From positions 1,476,674 through 1,540,673 of the forward strand of contig NZ_CP019688.1 in NCBI RefSeq assembly GCF_002287505.1: 64,000 bases of DNA, written 5' to 3'. The position numbers and the translations under genes were made by a program. The notes below the pieces were generated by a model. That model searched no databases. It worked only from the letters and a program-made list of their open reading frames with translations, and was not told the DNA's origin. Within the stretch, counting starts at the first letter, position 1, and the number at the start of each line of letters is the position of its first letter. This DNA is from Corynebacterium glaucum (GTDB lineage Bacteria; Actinomycetota; Actinomycetes; Mycobacteriales; Mycobacteriaceae). This document shows, piece after piece, positions 20,305-29,793 of the stretch.

Positions 20305-20574
20305 ATGGCTTCCAAGACCGTGAAGGTCGGCTCCACCGTGGGCCTGCACGCACGCCCGGCGACCATCATTGCTGACGCTGCGGATGAGTTCGATGACGAA
20401 ATCATCCTGACCCTCGTTGGCGGCGATGACGATGATGAGACTGACGCTGCTTCCTCACTGATGATCATGGCAATGGGTGCCGAGTTCGGCGACGAGGTCA
20501 CCGTCACCTCCGACAACGCCGAGGCAGTTGAGAAGATCGCAGGACTCATCGAGTCGAACCTCGACGAGGAGTAG
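20305..20574 (+). CDS. ptsH: Phosphocarrier protein HPr
   Basis: General PTS phosphocarrier that passes phosphate from EI to EIIA. Active His15 lies in GLHARPA. There are 89 residues, strongly acidic (a run of four Asp at 41-44). A pair of serines at 50-51 lies where low-GC Gram-positive HPr has regulatory Ser46. The ATG at 20305 follows GAGGAAAGGA. It is the last gene of the fructose cluster. Confidence 0.95.
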   Translation: MASKTVKVGSTVGLHARPATIIADAADEFDDEIILTLVGGDDDDETDAASSLMIMAMGAEFGDEVTVTSDNAEAVEKIAGLIESNLDEE

Positions 20575-20585
20575 ACACGGAGTAG

Positions 20586-20610
20586 ACGCAGAAGGGGTGT
20601 CCTTCTGCGT
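20586..20610 (+). terminator. Hairpin after ptsH
   Basis: 10-bp perfect stem ACGCAGAAGG/CCTTCTGCGT with a 5-nt loop, twelve bases after the ptsH stop. No T run, so it may protect the 3' end more than terminate. Confidence 0.6.
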
Positions 20611-20621
20611 TGAACGCGTTT

Positions 20622-20670
20622 AAAGCGCCCACTCTCGGACGTTTGGCCGGGCGGGCGCTTTTTGTTATTC
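20622..20670. terminator. Bidirectional terminator between ptsH and uraA
   Basis: AAAGCGCCC/GGGCGCTTT (20622-20630 with 20653-20661) followed by TTGTTATT on the plus strand and preceded by AAA, so it can serve both convergent genes. Confidence 0.8.
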
Positions 20671-20678
20671 GGGTCTGC

Positions 20679-21998
20679 TTATCCCAGAGTGTGGTGGGAG
20701 TTGTACTGCCCCTCTCCGATGGTGTCGAATGCCCAACGCATAATCGGGTAAATGACGATGATGCCCACCGACCCCAGGGCGATGCCTTCCAGCGTGACCG
20801 GTCCGACGTTCAGCGTGAGGTTGCCAATTCCGACAATCAGCGCCACTGCTGCGGCAGTCAGGTTTGCGGGGTCGGTGAAATCAACTTTGTTGTCCTGCCA
20901 GATACGCACACCGAGCATGCCGATGAGGCCATAAAGCACAAGGCACGCGCCGCCCAGCACGCCTGCGGGGATGGTGAAGATGACCGCGCCAAATTTGGGG
21001 ATGAACGCCAGGATCATGGCAAAGATTGCTGCGACCCAGTAAGCGGCAGTCGAGTACACCTTGGTCGCCGCCATCACGCCGATGTTTTCAGCGTAGGTTG
21101 TCGTACCGGAGCCACCGAAGGCGCCAGCCAGGGTGGTCGCGATACCGTCGCCGATCAGCGCGCGGCCTTGCATGTGGTCGAGATTGCGGTGTGTCATTTC
21201 GGACACAGCTTTGACGTGGCCCACATTCTCGGCGATGAGCACAACGAGCACAGGCAGGGTCACCAAGATCGCGGAGAGGTGGAATTCCGGGGTGTGGAAC
21301 TGCGGCAAACCGATCCACGGAGCATTGCCGATAGTGTCCAGCGCATCCTCAGCAAGCCCGCCGGAGATGGCCGCGTAAATCCACCCCGCAAACACACCGA
21401 GGAGAATGCTCAGACGAGAAATCATGCCGCGGGTGGCGACCGTAATGACCACGATGGTCACCAACGTCACGCCAGCGACATCGACCTGGGACTCCACATT
21501 GGCGACCGCCGTCGGCGCCAAGTTGAACCCGATCAGCGCCACAATCGCGCCCGTGACCACTGGAGGCATGACCGCATCAATCACGCGCTTGCCCGCGACA
21601 TGCACAAGCACACCGACTGCGATGAGCGCGAGGCCGGTCACCAATACCCCACCAAGCTGGGCGCCCACCCCATACTGCTGGGAGGCGGTCAGTGGCGCGA
21701 TAAATGCGAACGAGGAGCCGAGGTAGCTCGGCAGCTTGTTTCGAGTGATCAGCAAAAAGATGATGGTGCCCAGGCCCGAGAACAGCAGCGTAGTGTTCAC
21801 CGGAAAGCCGGTCAGGGTGGGCACCAGCAAGGTTGCGCCGAACATGGCCACCACGTGCTGCATGCCAATACTGATGGTGCGCGGCCAGCTCAGCCGCTCA
21901 TCCGGTGCCACCACCGCTCCGGGCTGCACGCGACGCCCGTCGCCATGCAAATGCCAACCAAAGGTCTCGTTCGTTTTCTGGCTCACCGATTCACTCAC
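20679..21998 (-). CDS. uraA: Uracil/xanthine permease (NCS2 family)
   Basis: Nucleobase transporter of the NAT/NCS2 family with about 14 membrane segments. The segment SSFAFIAPL and the later [14 protein letters not shown] are family hallmarks; the second contains the conserved Gln/Glu-Asn-type substrate region. It has 439 residues. The start is GTG at 21998; GATAAT lies eight bases upstream, compatible with a leaderless message. UraA is favoured over a purine carrier because of the AENIG motif, but specificity is inferred. Confidence 0.85.
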   Translation of the reverse strand: MSESVSQKTNETFGWHLHGDGRRVQPGAVVAPDERLSWPRTISIGMQHVVAMFGATLLVPTLTGFPVNTTLLFSGLGTIIFLLITRNKLPSYLGSSFAFIAPLTASQQYGVGAQLGGVLVTGLALIAVGVLVHVAGKRVIDAVMPPVVTGAIVALIGFNLAPTAVANVESQVDVAGVTLVTIVVITVATRGMISRLSILLGVFAGWIYAAISGGLAEDALDTIGNAPWIGLPQFHTPEFHLSAILVTLPVLVVLIAENVGHVKAVSEMTHRNLDHMQGRALIGDGIATTLAGAFGGSGTTTYAENIGVMAATKVYSTAAYWVAAIFAMILAFIPKFGAVIFTIPAGVLGGACLVLYGLIGMLGVRIWQDNKVDFTDPANLTAAAVALIVGIGNLTLNVGPVTLEGIALGSVGIIVIYPIMRWAFDTIGEGQYNSHHTLG

Positions 21999-22060
21999 GA
22001 GGTTCCATTATCGCTCGTAACAATTGCGAGCTCCTAATCGACGGGCGTAGTTTTGTCTCT

Positions 22061-22801
22061 ATGGAAATTCTTGTTCGCCGCACTCCTGAAGAAGTCGGTG
22101 TCGCAGCTGCAGACATCCTCCAACCATTCATTGAAAACAACGGCGTGCTCGGGCTTGCCACGGGATCTACCCCAACCCCGACCTACCAGGAACTCATCCG
22201 CCGCCATAACGAAGACGGCCTGAGCTTTGCTGGGTGCAGCGCCTACCTCCTCGACGAGTACAACGGGCTGGCCAAGGAGCACGAGCAGTCGTACTACTCC
22301 ACCATCCGCCGCGAGCTCACCCACCACATCGACATCGACGACGCCAAGGTGCACTCCCTCGACGGCACCGCGGATAACGCGGACCAAGCTGCTGCTGACT
22401 ACGACCAGGCGATCAAGGACGCCGGCGGGGTGGACGTCCAGATTCTCGGGATTGGCAGCAACGGCCACATTGCCTTCAACGAGCCAGGCAGCCCGCATGA
22501 TTCACGCACTCGCGTCATCGACCTGCACCCGCGGACCATCGCGGATAACGCGCGCTTCTTCGACAACGAGTCCGAAGTTCCCCGCCAGGCACTCAGCCAG
22601 GGCATCGGCACCGTCCTGGAAGCCCGCAACCTCGTCCTCATCGCCACCGGCGAGAACAAAGCCGACGCAGTGAAGGCCATGGTCGAGGGGGAAGTCAGCA
22701 CAGACAACCCCGCCAGTGCACTGAAGTCCCACCCGAACGTCACCGTCATCCTCGACGAGGCCGCAGCCTCCAAGCTCGAGGGCGATTACTCCGCAAGTTA
22801 A
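22061..22801 (+). CDS. nagB: Glucosamine-6-phosphate deaminase
   Basis: Converts glucosamine 6-phosphate to fructose 6-phosphate and ammonia, the last step of amino-sugar use. [14 protein letters not shown] (phosphate loop), LLDEYNGL with the catalytic Asp, and [14 protein letters not shown] are present. There are 246 residues, in the short monomer class typical of Gram-positives. ATG at 22061 has TAGTTT seven bases upstream and no ribosome site, so it is probably leaderless. nagA and an EII for GlcNAc are not in the window. Confidence 0.93.
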   Translation: MEILVRRTPEEVGVAAADILQPFIENNGVLGLATGSTPTPTYQELIRRHNEDGLSFAGCSAYLLDEYNGLAKEHEQSYYSTIRRELTHHIDIDDAKVHSLDGTADNADQAAADYDQAIKDAGGVDVQILGIGSNGHIAFNEPGSPHDSRTRVIDLHPRTIADNARFFDNESEVPRQALSQGIGTVLEARNLVLIATGENKADAVKAMVEGEVSTDNPASALKSHPNVTVILDEAAASKLEGDYSAS

Positions 22802-22805
22802 AAAG

Positions 22806-24311
22806 CTAAACGACGAACTCGCGGTGCTGCTCGGCGATAACCCGGGGCAAGCGCACGTCGATAAGCGTGCCCTGCTCCTGGTACTCCTCCGAGCGCACCG
22901 TGCCCTGTTCGTGCAAGAGTGAGACCACATCGCCGCGCGTGAACGGCACGAGCATGGTGACGTGCTCATCGAGGGTGTTGAGGAACATCTCGATCTTGGA
23001 CTCGAGCTCGGCGATCCCCTCACCGGTCAGTGCGGAGACGAACACCACGTCGCGGCCGGCATGGTCGAACGCGTGGCGCAGCTCAGCAAGCACCACCGGA
23101 TCGGCCTGATCGATCTTGTTCACTACCACAATCTCCGGCGGAAGCGTCTCGCCGGATTCGCGCGTGATTTCCTCGAGCACCTCGTTAACCGCCTCGATCT
23201 GCTTCAGCGGGAAAGCATCAGAACCGTCCACTACATGCAGCAGCAGGTCGGCGTTCGAGACTTCCTCTAGCGTCGATTTGAACGCCTCCACGAGCTGGGT
23301 CGGCAGGTGGCGGACGAAGCCGACGGTGTCAGTGAGCACCACAGAGCGGCCGTCGGCAAGCTGAGCTTTGCGTGTCGACGGATCGAGGGTGGCGAATAGG
23401 GCATCCTCCACGAGCACCCCGGCATCCGTCATCGCGTTGATAAGCGACGATTTGCCCGCGTTGGTGTAACCCGCGATCGCGATCTTCGGCGTGGTGGAAC
23501 GGTTGCGCTGGGCACGCTTGACCTCGCGGGCCGTCTTCATGTCGCGCAGCTGATGGCGCAGCTTGGCCATCTCCGTACGCAAGCGTCGACGGTCCGCCTC
23601 GATACGAGTTTCACCCGGGCCACGCAGACCCACACCGCCGTTGGAGCCGGCGCGACCGCCCGCCTGACGCGACAGCTGGCCACCCCAACCACGAGTACGG
23701 GTGTACAGGTATTCCATCTGCGCGAGGCTGACCTGCGCTTTACCTTCCTTGCTCTTCGCGTGCTGCGCGAAGATGTCGAGGATAAGCATGGTGCGGTCAA
23801 TCACCTTCACACCGAGCGCTTCCTCGAGCGCAACCATCTGGCCGGGGGAAAGCTCACCGTCAAACACGACGGTGTCAGCACCCGTGGCTTGGACGATCGC
23901 CCCCAGTTCCTTGACCTTGCCCGAGCCGATGTAAGTACCCGGGTCTGGCTTGTCGCGCTTTTGATAAAACATGTCTATCACCTGCGCGCCGGCGGTTTCC
24001 GCGAGCGCGGCGAGCTCGAACATGTTCGCCTCCATCTCAGCCGTGGAGCCTTCGGTCCAGGCACCGACCAAGATGACCTCTTCGAGGCGGAGCTTTCGAT
24101 ACTCGACCTCGTAGCCGTCTTCCTGCTCCTCAGCGCGCAGCTCCGTTTCGCGGGAGATGCGACGCAGCGCGTTTCTATCTTCCAGGTCGAGCGCGCCGGT
24201 GGTGGGATCCCCTACCGTTTGTCCATCGACCCCGGGCTGCGGAGCGTTGTGGCGAAACGCTCGCGCCAGCAGGTCGTCGTGAAGCTCTTGCTGCGGGTCG
24301 AGTTGAGTCAT
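22806..24311 (-). CDS. hflX: Ribosome-associated GTPase HflX
   Basis: GTPase that binds the 50S subunit and rescues or disassembles stalled ribosomes. The N-terminal HflX domain has GTYIGSGKV and RGPGETRIEADRRR (about 230-243), followed by the G domain with G1 GYTNAGKS (281-288), DTVGFVRHLP and VVNKID. There are 501 residues with a polar N-terminal extension of about 60. Convergent with nagB, four bases apart. Confidence 0.95.
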   Translation of the reverse strand: MTQLDPQQELHDDLLARAFRHNAPQPGVDGQTVGDPTTGALDLEDRNALRRISRETELRAEEQEDGYEVEYRKLRLEEVILVGAWTEGSTAEMEANMFELAALAETAGAQVIDMFYQKRDKPDPGTYIGSGKVKELGAIVQATGADTVVFDGELSPGQMVALEEALGVKVIDRTMLILDIFAQHAKSKEGKAQVSLAQMEYLYTRTRGWGGQLSRQAGGRAGSNGGVGLRGPGETRIEADRRRLRTEMAKLRHQLRDMKTAREVKRAQRNRSTTPKIAIAGYTNAGKSSLINAMTDAGVLVEDALFATLDPSTRKAQLADGRSVVLTDTVGFVRHLPTQLVEAFKSTLEEVSNADLLLHVVDGSDAFPLKQIEAVNEVLEEITRESGETLPPEIVVVNKIDQADPVVLAELRHAFDHAGRDVVFVSALTGEGIAELESKIEMFLNTLDEHVTMLVPFTRGDVVSLLHEQGTVRSEEYQEQGTLIDVRLPRVIAEQHREFVV

Positions 24312-24428
24312 GCAGTCCTTTGTCCGTACACCGTGTTGGTCACCGTGTTGGTTTTCTTAATACCCCATTTAACGCCCACACGCCCGCCTTTCTTCCCGGC
24401 GTAGGCGCTGGGAGTAGGCTTTGGGCCC

Positions 24429-25181
24429 ATGAGCGAAACCATCAGCACTGATCTTTCCGCCATCGGGCTCGGGTTTACAAGGTGGCAGGACGCCGTCGAA
24501 GCTGCCATCGCAACGAACCAGCTCGCCGTTACCGGCGAGGTGCGCGGCGGGCAGCTAATTCAGTACTTCGACGCTTCCGGCGCCCAGCTGAACATCCTCG
24601 CGGTCGAGCCGTTCGCCACCTTTGCCGGCTTCGACTCCACCACCCGCGCCTATGCGCACATCACCCCGCTTAACGACGTGGTGTCCTTGGCCGAAATCGT
24701 AGACCCGCACGGTAACGCGATGGCGAGCGTCACCGTCAACCTCGCCCAGGGCCCGCTGATTGCCGACGACCCTGTCCTTCAGTGGCAGGAACTCGGTGTC
24801 ACCGCGCTGGCCCTCACCCACGAGCGCTACGAGTCCATCGAGGCGTTCCACGCTGCCAACCCGGGCCAAGTGCTTGGCACGGTGGATTCGCAAGGTGCCG
24901 AAGCAGTGGCTGCCGGCGCTCCAGTGGCACCGGATGCGTCGGCTACCTTCTCTGCCCGGGTACTCAGCGCGGAGCACCGTACCTCGCAACTCACCGGGCA
25001 GCGTTTCATTCACGTGTCCGTCGATGCGGCATTTCCCTTCGATGTGTGTTTGCCGGACGGTGACCTGCCAGAGCGCGATTCTGTCATCGCCGGCACTGCG
25101 GTGATGGCCGGATCTATCCCGGCGCCGAGCGGTGGCGGCTGCGGGGGATGCGGCGGTTCCTGCGGCTGCGGCGGCCACTAA
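24429..25181 (+). CDS. Protein of unknown function with Gly/Cys-rich C-terminal tail
   Basis: A 250-residue soluble-looking protein that I do not recognise. Most of it is a mixed alpha/beta sequence without catalytic motifs that I can name. After a Ser-Gly linker it ends in GGGCGGCGGSCGCGGH, four cysteines and a final histidine in 16 residues, which looks like a metal- or thiol-active tail. ATG at 24429 has TAGGCT eight bases upstream (leaderless type). Divergent from hflX; a small membrane protein gene follows after 55 bases. Confidence 0.75.
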   Translation: MSETISTDLSAIGLGFTRWQDAVEAAIATNQLAVTGEVRGGQLIQYFDASGAQLNILAVEPFATFAGFDSTTRAYAHITPLNDVVSLAEIVDPHGNAMASVTVNLAQGPLIADDPVLQWQELGVTALALTHERYESIEAFHAANPGQVLGTVDSQGAEAVAAGAPVAPDASATFSARVLSAEHRTSQLTGQRFIHVSVDAAFPFDVCLPDGDLPERDSVIAGTAVMAGSIPAPSGGGCGGCGGSCGCGGH

Positions 25182-25236
25182 ACTTTCAGGGACGACCGCG
25201 TACTAAGACGCGCGTCCAGAACAAAAGGGGGGCGAG

Positions 25237-25752
25237 ATGAGCACACCCGATAGGGACCTGTCGCGAGCGCTCATCGGCGCGCTTACCCTTGCCGCAGCAG
25301 TCATGCTGGTCGTGCTGCTGCGCTTGCCGGGGTTGATCCTCTCGATCTTCCTCATCGCGCTCGTATTGCTCGTCAGCCGCCACTACCAGTCCAATCCGGA
25401 AAATGCGGCCATCCAGTCGTCGTTAAGCTATGCCCGCGACGATATTTGCGAGGTCCTGGATGCCTACGACCAGCTGCAAAACGGCGCCTCCGCGGCGGAT
25501 ATCGCGGACCGTACCCTACACTTCCCTGCTCTTGCCAACCCGGACATGTCGGTGCCGGAGATCAACGAGTTTTTGCTGCGGGCAAGTTCTGCGCGGCGCT
25601 TTGTAGCGCGCATCGACGGCTATCTCGCCTCTCCCACCGTTGACCGTGCGCAGCTCGAACGCCTTTTGACCGTCGCGGATCAGCGCGCGTTTGAGCTGCA
25701 GTCGGCGTGGGACGATGCGCGGCGCGTGGCTAAGGAGATTGGGCCGGCTTAA
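25237..25752 (+). CDS. Small membrane-anchored protein of unknown function
   Basis: 171 residues. Two hydrophobic stretches close together (about residues 10-48: ALIGALTLAAAVMLVVLL and ILSIFLIALVLLV) form a hairpin anchor; the rest is a helical cytoplasmic-type domain with no motif I know. A G-rich ribosome site (GGGGGGCGAG) precedes the ATG. It is read in the same direction as the Cys-tailed gene upstream and ends tail to tail, overlapping four bases, with the tandem paralogue pair. Confidence 0.75.
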   Translation: MSTPDRDLSRALIGALTLAAAVMLVVLLRLPGLILSIFLIALVLLVSRHYQSNPENAAIQSSLSYARDDICEVLDAYDQLQNGASAADIADRTLHFPALANPDMSVPEINEFLLRASSARRFVARIDGYLASPTVDRAQLERLLTVADQRAFELQSAWDDARRVAKEIGPA

Positions 25753-26513
25753 TTGGCGTCGTGCAGTCCCTCTACCCGGACGTACTCCGGCTGGCCGAAT
25801 TGATTGCGATCGACGAGCAGTGTGAGACTCTTGCGCTGATCATCGAACACGCGGAAAACTTCCTGCCGCTGGTGTTGAGCTGGAAGCTTTTCTAGGCGCC
25901 ATCCCGGCATCATCTCCACCAGTCCGCCGAGAGACCATTCGAGGTCGTCGATGTAGTCGACGTAGCGAGACAACCGCACGTAGACATCCAGAAGGGTGAG
26001 CGGCGGGACGCGGTGCGTGAGCTCTGAGACAAGCAGCACTACGTGGCTCCCCGTTTGATGGTTGGGAAACGTTACGTAGTCGTACTCAGGCCCACAGGCG
26101 TAAACGCCCACCGCACCGATGTCGTGAGCGAGGATGAGGAACTCGTTGAACTGCTCTGGCCCTTCGGGAATGCCGTGCGGCACTTCCTCGCGTGAGAGCT
26201 CATCGAGGTTGTTCCAAGCCCCGAAAGTTCGAATGCGCTGAGCCTGGTCCCGACCATGACCCTGCTGAAAGAAAGGCGCAAATCCCCAAAGCACGGTCGC
26301 AGGTTCGATCGCAATGGATGCGATCAGCTCGGCACGGCCGCGTAGCCGGCCGTCGCAGAAAGAAATCTCTCCGGTTTCGAAATCGACATTGAAGTTGTTG
26401 GGCGCACCCTCGATCGTGTGCTCATCCATGAGTTGACGCATCAATTCCATGCGGATACGGGAGTAGAGGATGGCCCGCTGCGCGACGCGCCTAACCTGTG
26501 AAAGTTCGTGCAT
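25749..26513 (-). CDS. Unknown protein, second of a tandem paralogue pair (DUF6882-like?)
   Basis: 254 residues, clearly related along its whole length to the gene just upstream (shared RRGRxxxxASIA..PATVLWG, EVPHGIP, YVDxIDDxEWSLGGLVEMMPGWRLE). The ATVLWG..AP block with later short helices recalls DUF6882, but this is a guess from memory. No signal peptide or membrane segment. The start at 26513 (MHELSQVRR) aligns with the paralogue start and has GAGG before it; it lies ten bases after the upstream stop, so the two are co-transcribed. Confidence 0.75.
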   Translation of the reverse strand: MHELSQVRRVAQRAILYSRIRMELMRQLMDEHTIEGAPNNFNVDFETGEISFCDGRLRGRAELIASIAIEPATVLWGFAPFFQQGHGRDQAQRIRTFGAWNNLDELSREEVPHGIPEGPEQFNEFLILAHDIGAVGVYACGPEYDYVTFPNHQTGSHVVLLVSELTHRVPPLTLLDVYVRLSRYVDYIDDLEWSLGGLVEMMPGWRLEKLPAQHQRQEVFRVFDDQRKSLTLLVDRNQFGQPEYVRVEGLHDAN

Positions 26514-26523
26514 GTAGACCTCG

Positions 26524-27291
26524 CTAGTTCTCGTACTTACGAACACCGTCAGCGAGGACATTAATCGGGCGACCAGACTCGTCACGCGCAACGAGAAGAG
26601 TCAGTACTTTGCCCTGCTCGTCGAAGATGCGGAAGACCTGTTGCTGGAGGCGGTCAACCGGCCGTGTCTCAAGCCGCCAGCCTGGCATCATTTCAACGAG
26701 CCCACCCAGAGACCACTCCATGTCATCGATGAAGTCGACATAGCGAGAGATGTGCTCGAGAACATCAAGGAGCGTTACTGGTGGAACGGGAGAACTCAGA
26801 TCGGAAACGAGGGTGACAAGCTCGTTTCCCGCAAGTTCATTCGTAATCGAGAGAAATATGTAATCCCCGCCGAAGATATACATTGCCATTGCGCCGATCT
26901 CGTACCCGAGGATCTTCATCTCATTTGCCTCATCAGGCCCGTTCGGAATCCCGTGTGGCACCTGCCCGCAGGTCAGTTGACCCAGGTTGTGCCGCTCACC
27001 GTACAGCTTGATCAGTTCCTCCTCCTGCAGTTTCCTGCCATCGGCGAACGGTGGAGCGTATCCCCACAGCACAGTGGCGGGTTTCATGGCGATGGAAGCA
27101 ACTGTCTGGATGCGCCCTCGTAGACGACCTTGCCAAATGTAGATCTCCCCATCCCGGAAGTTCATGGAGTACTTGTCAGTTGGCTTCCCAAACTCGTGTG
27201 CGTCAATGAGTCGGTGCATGAGGTCGAGGCGCAGGCGAGCGTAGATGTATGCTCGCTGGCCGATGCGCCTGACTTGCTGCAGTTGGTGCAT
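26524..27291 (-). CDS. Unknown protein, first of a tandem paralogue pair (DUF6882-like?)
   Basis: 255 residues, paralogous to the following gene. The first third (QVRRIGQRAYIYARLRLDLMHRLID) is helical, the middle carries ASIAMKPATVLWGYAPPF, and the conserved C-terminal block EWSLGGLVEMMPGWRLE is nearly identical in both copies. Start at 27291 (MHQLQQVRR) is chosen by alignment; a TTG at 27300 is an alternative three codons upstream. The pair sits between conserved genes (hypotheticals and dapF) and is not part of the usual corynebacterial gene order as I know it. Confidence 0.72.
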   Translation of the reverse strand: MHQLQQVRRIGQRAYIYARLRLDLMHRLIDAHEFGKPTDKYSMNFRDGEIYIWQGRLRGRIQTVASIAMKPATVLWGYAPPFADGRKLQEEELIKLYGERHNLGQLTCGQVPHGIPNGPDEANEMKILGYEIGAMAMYIFGGDYIFLSITNELAGNELVTLVSDLSSPVPPVTLLDVLEHISRYVDFIDDMEWSLGGLVEMMPGWRLETRPVDRLQQQVFRIFDEQGKVLTLLVARDESGRPINVLADGVRKYEN

Positions 27292-27312
27292 ACCCCGCAA
27301 GCGTAGAGCTAG

Positions 27313-28155
27313 CTAAGCCAGCGCGCCCGCCAGCTGGCCGCGGGCCACGATTGTCGACGGCCCGGTCATCGTCGCCTCACCGCCTGCTAGCTGCACTCGT
27401 ACCGCACCGCCAGGCACGTTGACCGTGACTTCGCCGTCCTCAATGCCGGCGTCTGCAAGCGCAGCCTGCGCGGCGGCGACGGTGCCGGTGCCGCAGGAGC
27501 GGGTCTCGCCCACGCCGCGCTCCCAGACGCGCATATGCACTTCCCCGCCCGTGTCGCCAGTTGCGCCCGAGAGCTCGGTAAGCACCTCGACGTTGACGCC
27601 CTCGGGGAAGAACTCGTGGTCGAACTCAGGCTGGCTGAACTCCATTCCCTCTAGCTCCTCTGCGCTCAACCCCGGGATCACACACGCGAGGTGCGGGTTG
27701 CCCACGTCCACACCGATGCCTGCGAACTGCTGCTCACCCATGCGCGCGGTGGACACGCCGGTCACCGCGACCGGGCCCATCCCCACCGACACCGTTGCTT
27801 GCGTGCCGTCGGCATCCAACACACGGATCGTCTTCACCCCGGCACGGGTATCCACTTCGAACTCGCGGGACGCTTCCAGCTCTTCCGCCACCAGCACGTG
27901 GGCGAACGCGCGGATACCGTTGCCGCACATCTCCGCAATCGAGCCGTCGGCGTTGCGGTAGTCCATAAACCACCGGCCGGTCTCACCGGAGCGCACCACG
28001 CGCAGCAGACCATCGCCGCCGATGCCGGCACGCCGGTTGCACAGGTAAGCGACCTGCCCAGCGTCCAGGTCCAGCTCGTCGTTCACGTCGACGATGACCA
28101 CGAAGTCGTTCTCGGTGGCGTGGGCTTTGATGAACGGAAGTTGCGCGATACTCAC
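27313..28155 (-). CDS. dapF: Diaminopimelate epimerase
   Basis: Cofactor-free epimerase that makes meso-diaminopimelate for lysine and peptidoglycan. Both catalytic cysteines are visible: Cys77 in [10 protein letters not shown] and Cys221 in [11 protein letters not shown]. There are 280 residues. The GTG start at 28155 overlaps the miaA stop (GTGA), so translation is coupled; a longer frame would run deep into miaA. Confidence 0.96.
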   Translation of the reverse strand: MSIAQLPFIKAHATENDFVVIVDVNDELDLDAGQVAYLCNRRAGIGGDGLLRVVRSGETGRWFMDYRNADGSIAEMCGNGIRAFAHVLVAEELEASREFEVDTRAGVKTIRVLDADGTQATVSVGMGPVAVTGVSTARMGEQQFAGIGVDVGNPHLACVIPGLSAEELEGMEFSQPEFDHEFFPEGVNVEVLTELSGATGDTGGEVHMRVWERGVGETRSCGTGTVAAAQAALADAGIEDGEVTVNVPGGAVRVQLAGGEATMTGPSTIVARGQLAGALA

Positions 28156-29069
28156 GCGGGCAAGTCTAACGCGGCCAGCGCGGCACCCGGTACGTCGTCG
28201 CCGGTAGCATCCAGCCACACAATTCGGGGATCGCGGTTGAACCACGACCGCTGACGGCGCACGTACCGCCTGGTACCGGTGACGGTTTGCTCGTAAGCGT
28301 CGTCAAGCGAAAGCTCCCCTTCGAGCATGGCGAGCACCTGCGCGTACCCGATCGCGCGCCCTGCGGTGGATTCCCTGATCAGACCTGCGTCCTGCAGCCC
28401 GCGCACCTCGTCGACAAGCCCGTGCTCGAACATCAGCCTGGTGCGCTCCGCGATCCGCGGGTTCAGCCACTCCGGCATCGTGCGCAGCCCAAGCACGCGC
28501 GTGCCCCAGCGCGGGGGCGCGTCCTTCGGCGGCTGCGACGCCTGGAACGGCTTGCCGGTCAGCTCGATCACCTCGAGCGCGCGCACGGTGCGGCGCGGGT
28601 CTTTGTCCTCGATCACGCGCGCTGCCTCCGGGTCGACCTCGGCCAGCTCTGCATGCAGGGCGTCAACGCCGATCGCTGCAAGTCGCGACTCGTACTTCGC
28701 GCGCACGGCTGGGTCGGTGGGCGGAAACTGCCAATCATCGAGCAGCGATTGCACGTAGAGCATCGACCCGCCGACCAGAACCGGCACCTTCCCGCGTGCG
28801 GCGATCTCCTCCACCGCAGCCACCGCCAGCTGCTGGTATTCGGCCACGGACGCAGTCTTAGTCACGTCCCAGATATCCAGCAGGTGGTGCGGGATGCCGC
28901 CGCGTTCCTCAGGCGCAAGCTTCGCCGTGCCAATGTCCATTCCGCGGTAGAGCTGCATCGAGTCGACGTTGACCACCTCGCCGCCGAGCTCCTGCGCCAA
29001 GGCGATGCCGAGCGCGGATTTGCCGGAGGCAGTCGGTCCCACCACAGCGATCGGAGCTACCACCGCCAC
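28152..29069 (-). CDS. miaA: tRNA dimethylallyltransferase
   Basis: Adds a dimethylallyl group to A37 of tRNAs reading UNN codons; MiaB (44.9-46.5 kb) then methylthiolates the product. P-loop GPTASGKS at residues 10-17, then [16 protein letters not shown], and the [11 protein letters not shown] segment near the C-terminus. There are 305 residues. Overlaps the LigB-like gene upstream by 13 bases and dapF downstream by four, forming one operon. Confidence 0.96.
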   Translation of the reverse strand: MAVVAPIAVVGPTASGKSALGIALAQELGGEVVNVDSMQLYRGMDIGTAKLAPEERGGIPHHLLDIWDVTKTASVAEYQQLAVAAVEEIAARGKVPVLVGGSMLYVQSLLDDWQFPPTDPAVRAKYESRLAAIGVDALHAELAEVDPEAARVIEDKDPRRTVRALEVIELTGKPFQASQPPKDAPPRWGTRVLGLRTMPEWLNPRIAERTRLMFEHGLVDEVRGLQDAGLIRESTAGRAIGYAQVLAMLEGELSLDDAYEQTVTGTRRYVRRQRSWFNRDPRIVWLDATGDDVPGAALAALDLPA

Positions 29070-29653
29070 ACCCCCACGTAGCGCCCCACACCCAACGTCG
29101 CATCGACATCCAGCAAGGTTGCGGTTCGCGGCTCAAGTTCGGCGAGTTCGATCCAGAGCTCAGGCTTGACGACGCCCCCCTGTTCCAGCCGATCAGCATC
29201 CAGCCCGGGCTGCGGCGCGGCACCCGTTGCAACAAGTTCGGTGAGCGCCTCGTGGACCGACGGTGCTTCCTCGATGAACGCGAGCGGGGCGCGCGGGGTG
29301 AGCCCCGCCGGGCCGTCAACGACCACGACGGTGAGTGCCTTGGGGTCGAGTGGCGCGATGCGGTCGCGTGCCGGGCGGTAATCCCGCTCCCCCAGTAGAT
29401 AACGCACGACCAGCTCGCCGAGGTGGTTGCCGCCGCCGACGTCGGTTTGCGGCGCACCCCACGCCGCAAACGTTCCCGTGCGGGCGGTATAGCTGCCCTC
29501 GCCCAAATCGCACACGATGTCCACCGGCCGATCATCCCCCGCTGCTGCCCCGCGAATGGCGGTTGCCAGGCGGCGCGAGGGGGCATCGGCAAGCGAAAGC
29601 TCTGATACCAGCGCGGGCGAGCCGGGGACGATGAGGAGGGTGGGGTCGTGCAC
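29057..29653 (-). CDS. Class III extradiol dioxygenase-like protein encoded upstream of miaA
   Basis: 198 residues. A homologue stands in the same place in mycobacteria (the Rv2728c slot) and is described as LigB/class III extradiol dioxygenase-like. Here a conserved [10 protein letters not shown] and a [17 protein letters not shown] segment are visible, but the metal ligands of true dioxygenases are not obvious, so enzymatic activity is doubtful. The start is GTG at 29653; upstream residues of the longer frame lack conservation. Its 3' end overlaps miaA. Confidence 0.68.
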   Translation of the reverse strand: MHDPTLLIVPGSPALVSELSLADAPSRRLATAIRGAAAGDDRPVDIVCDLGEGSYTARTGTFAAWGAPQTDVGGGNHLGELVVRYLLGERDYRPARDRIAPLDPKALTVVVVDGPAGLTPRAPLAFIEEAPSVHEALTELVATGAAPQPGLDADRLEQGGVVKPELWIELAELEPRTATLLDVDATLGVGRYVGVWRW

Positions 29654-29793
29654 CCTGCCTACCCTACGTGGGCAGCACAACTGCGTGCGAAAACGCGACA
29701 CGTTGCGCTACGTGCGCGGTAGAGTTAGGGGGCACTTACGGCAGCCGCGTCGCGCGGCACACGGTTCTTGACCAAGGAAGGATCCGCGAAACC

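Noticed and set aside
20610..22037. Plus-strand frame of 475 codons opposite the uracil permease
   Set aside because: Rich in His, Arg and Asp with no family features; shadow of the permease on the other strand.
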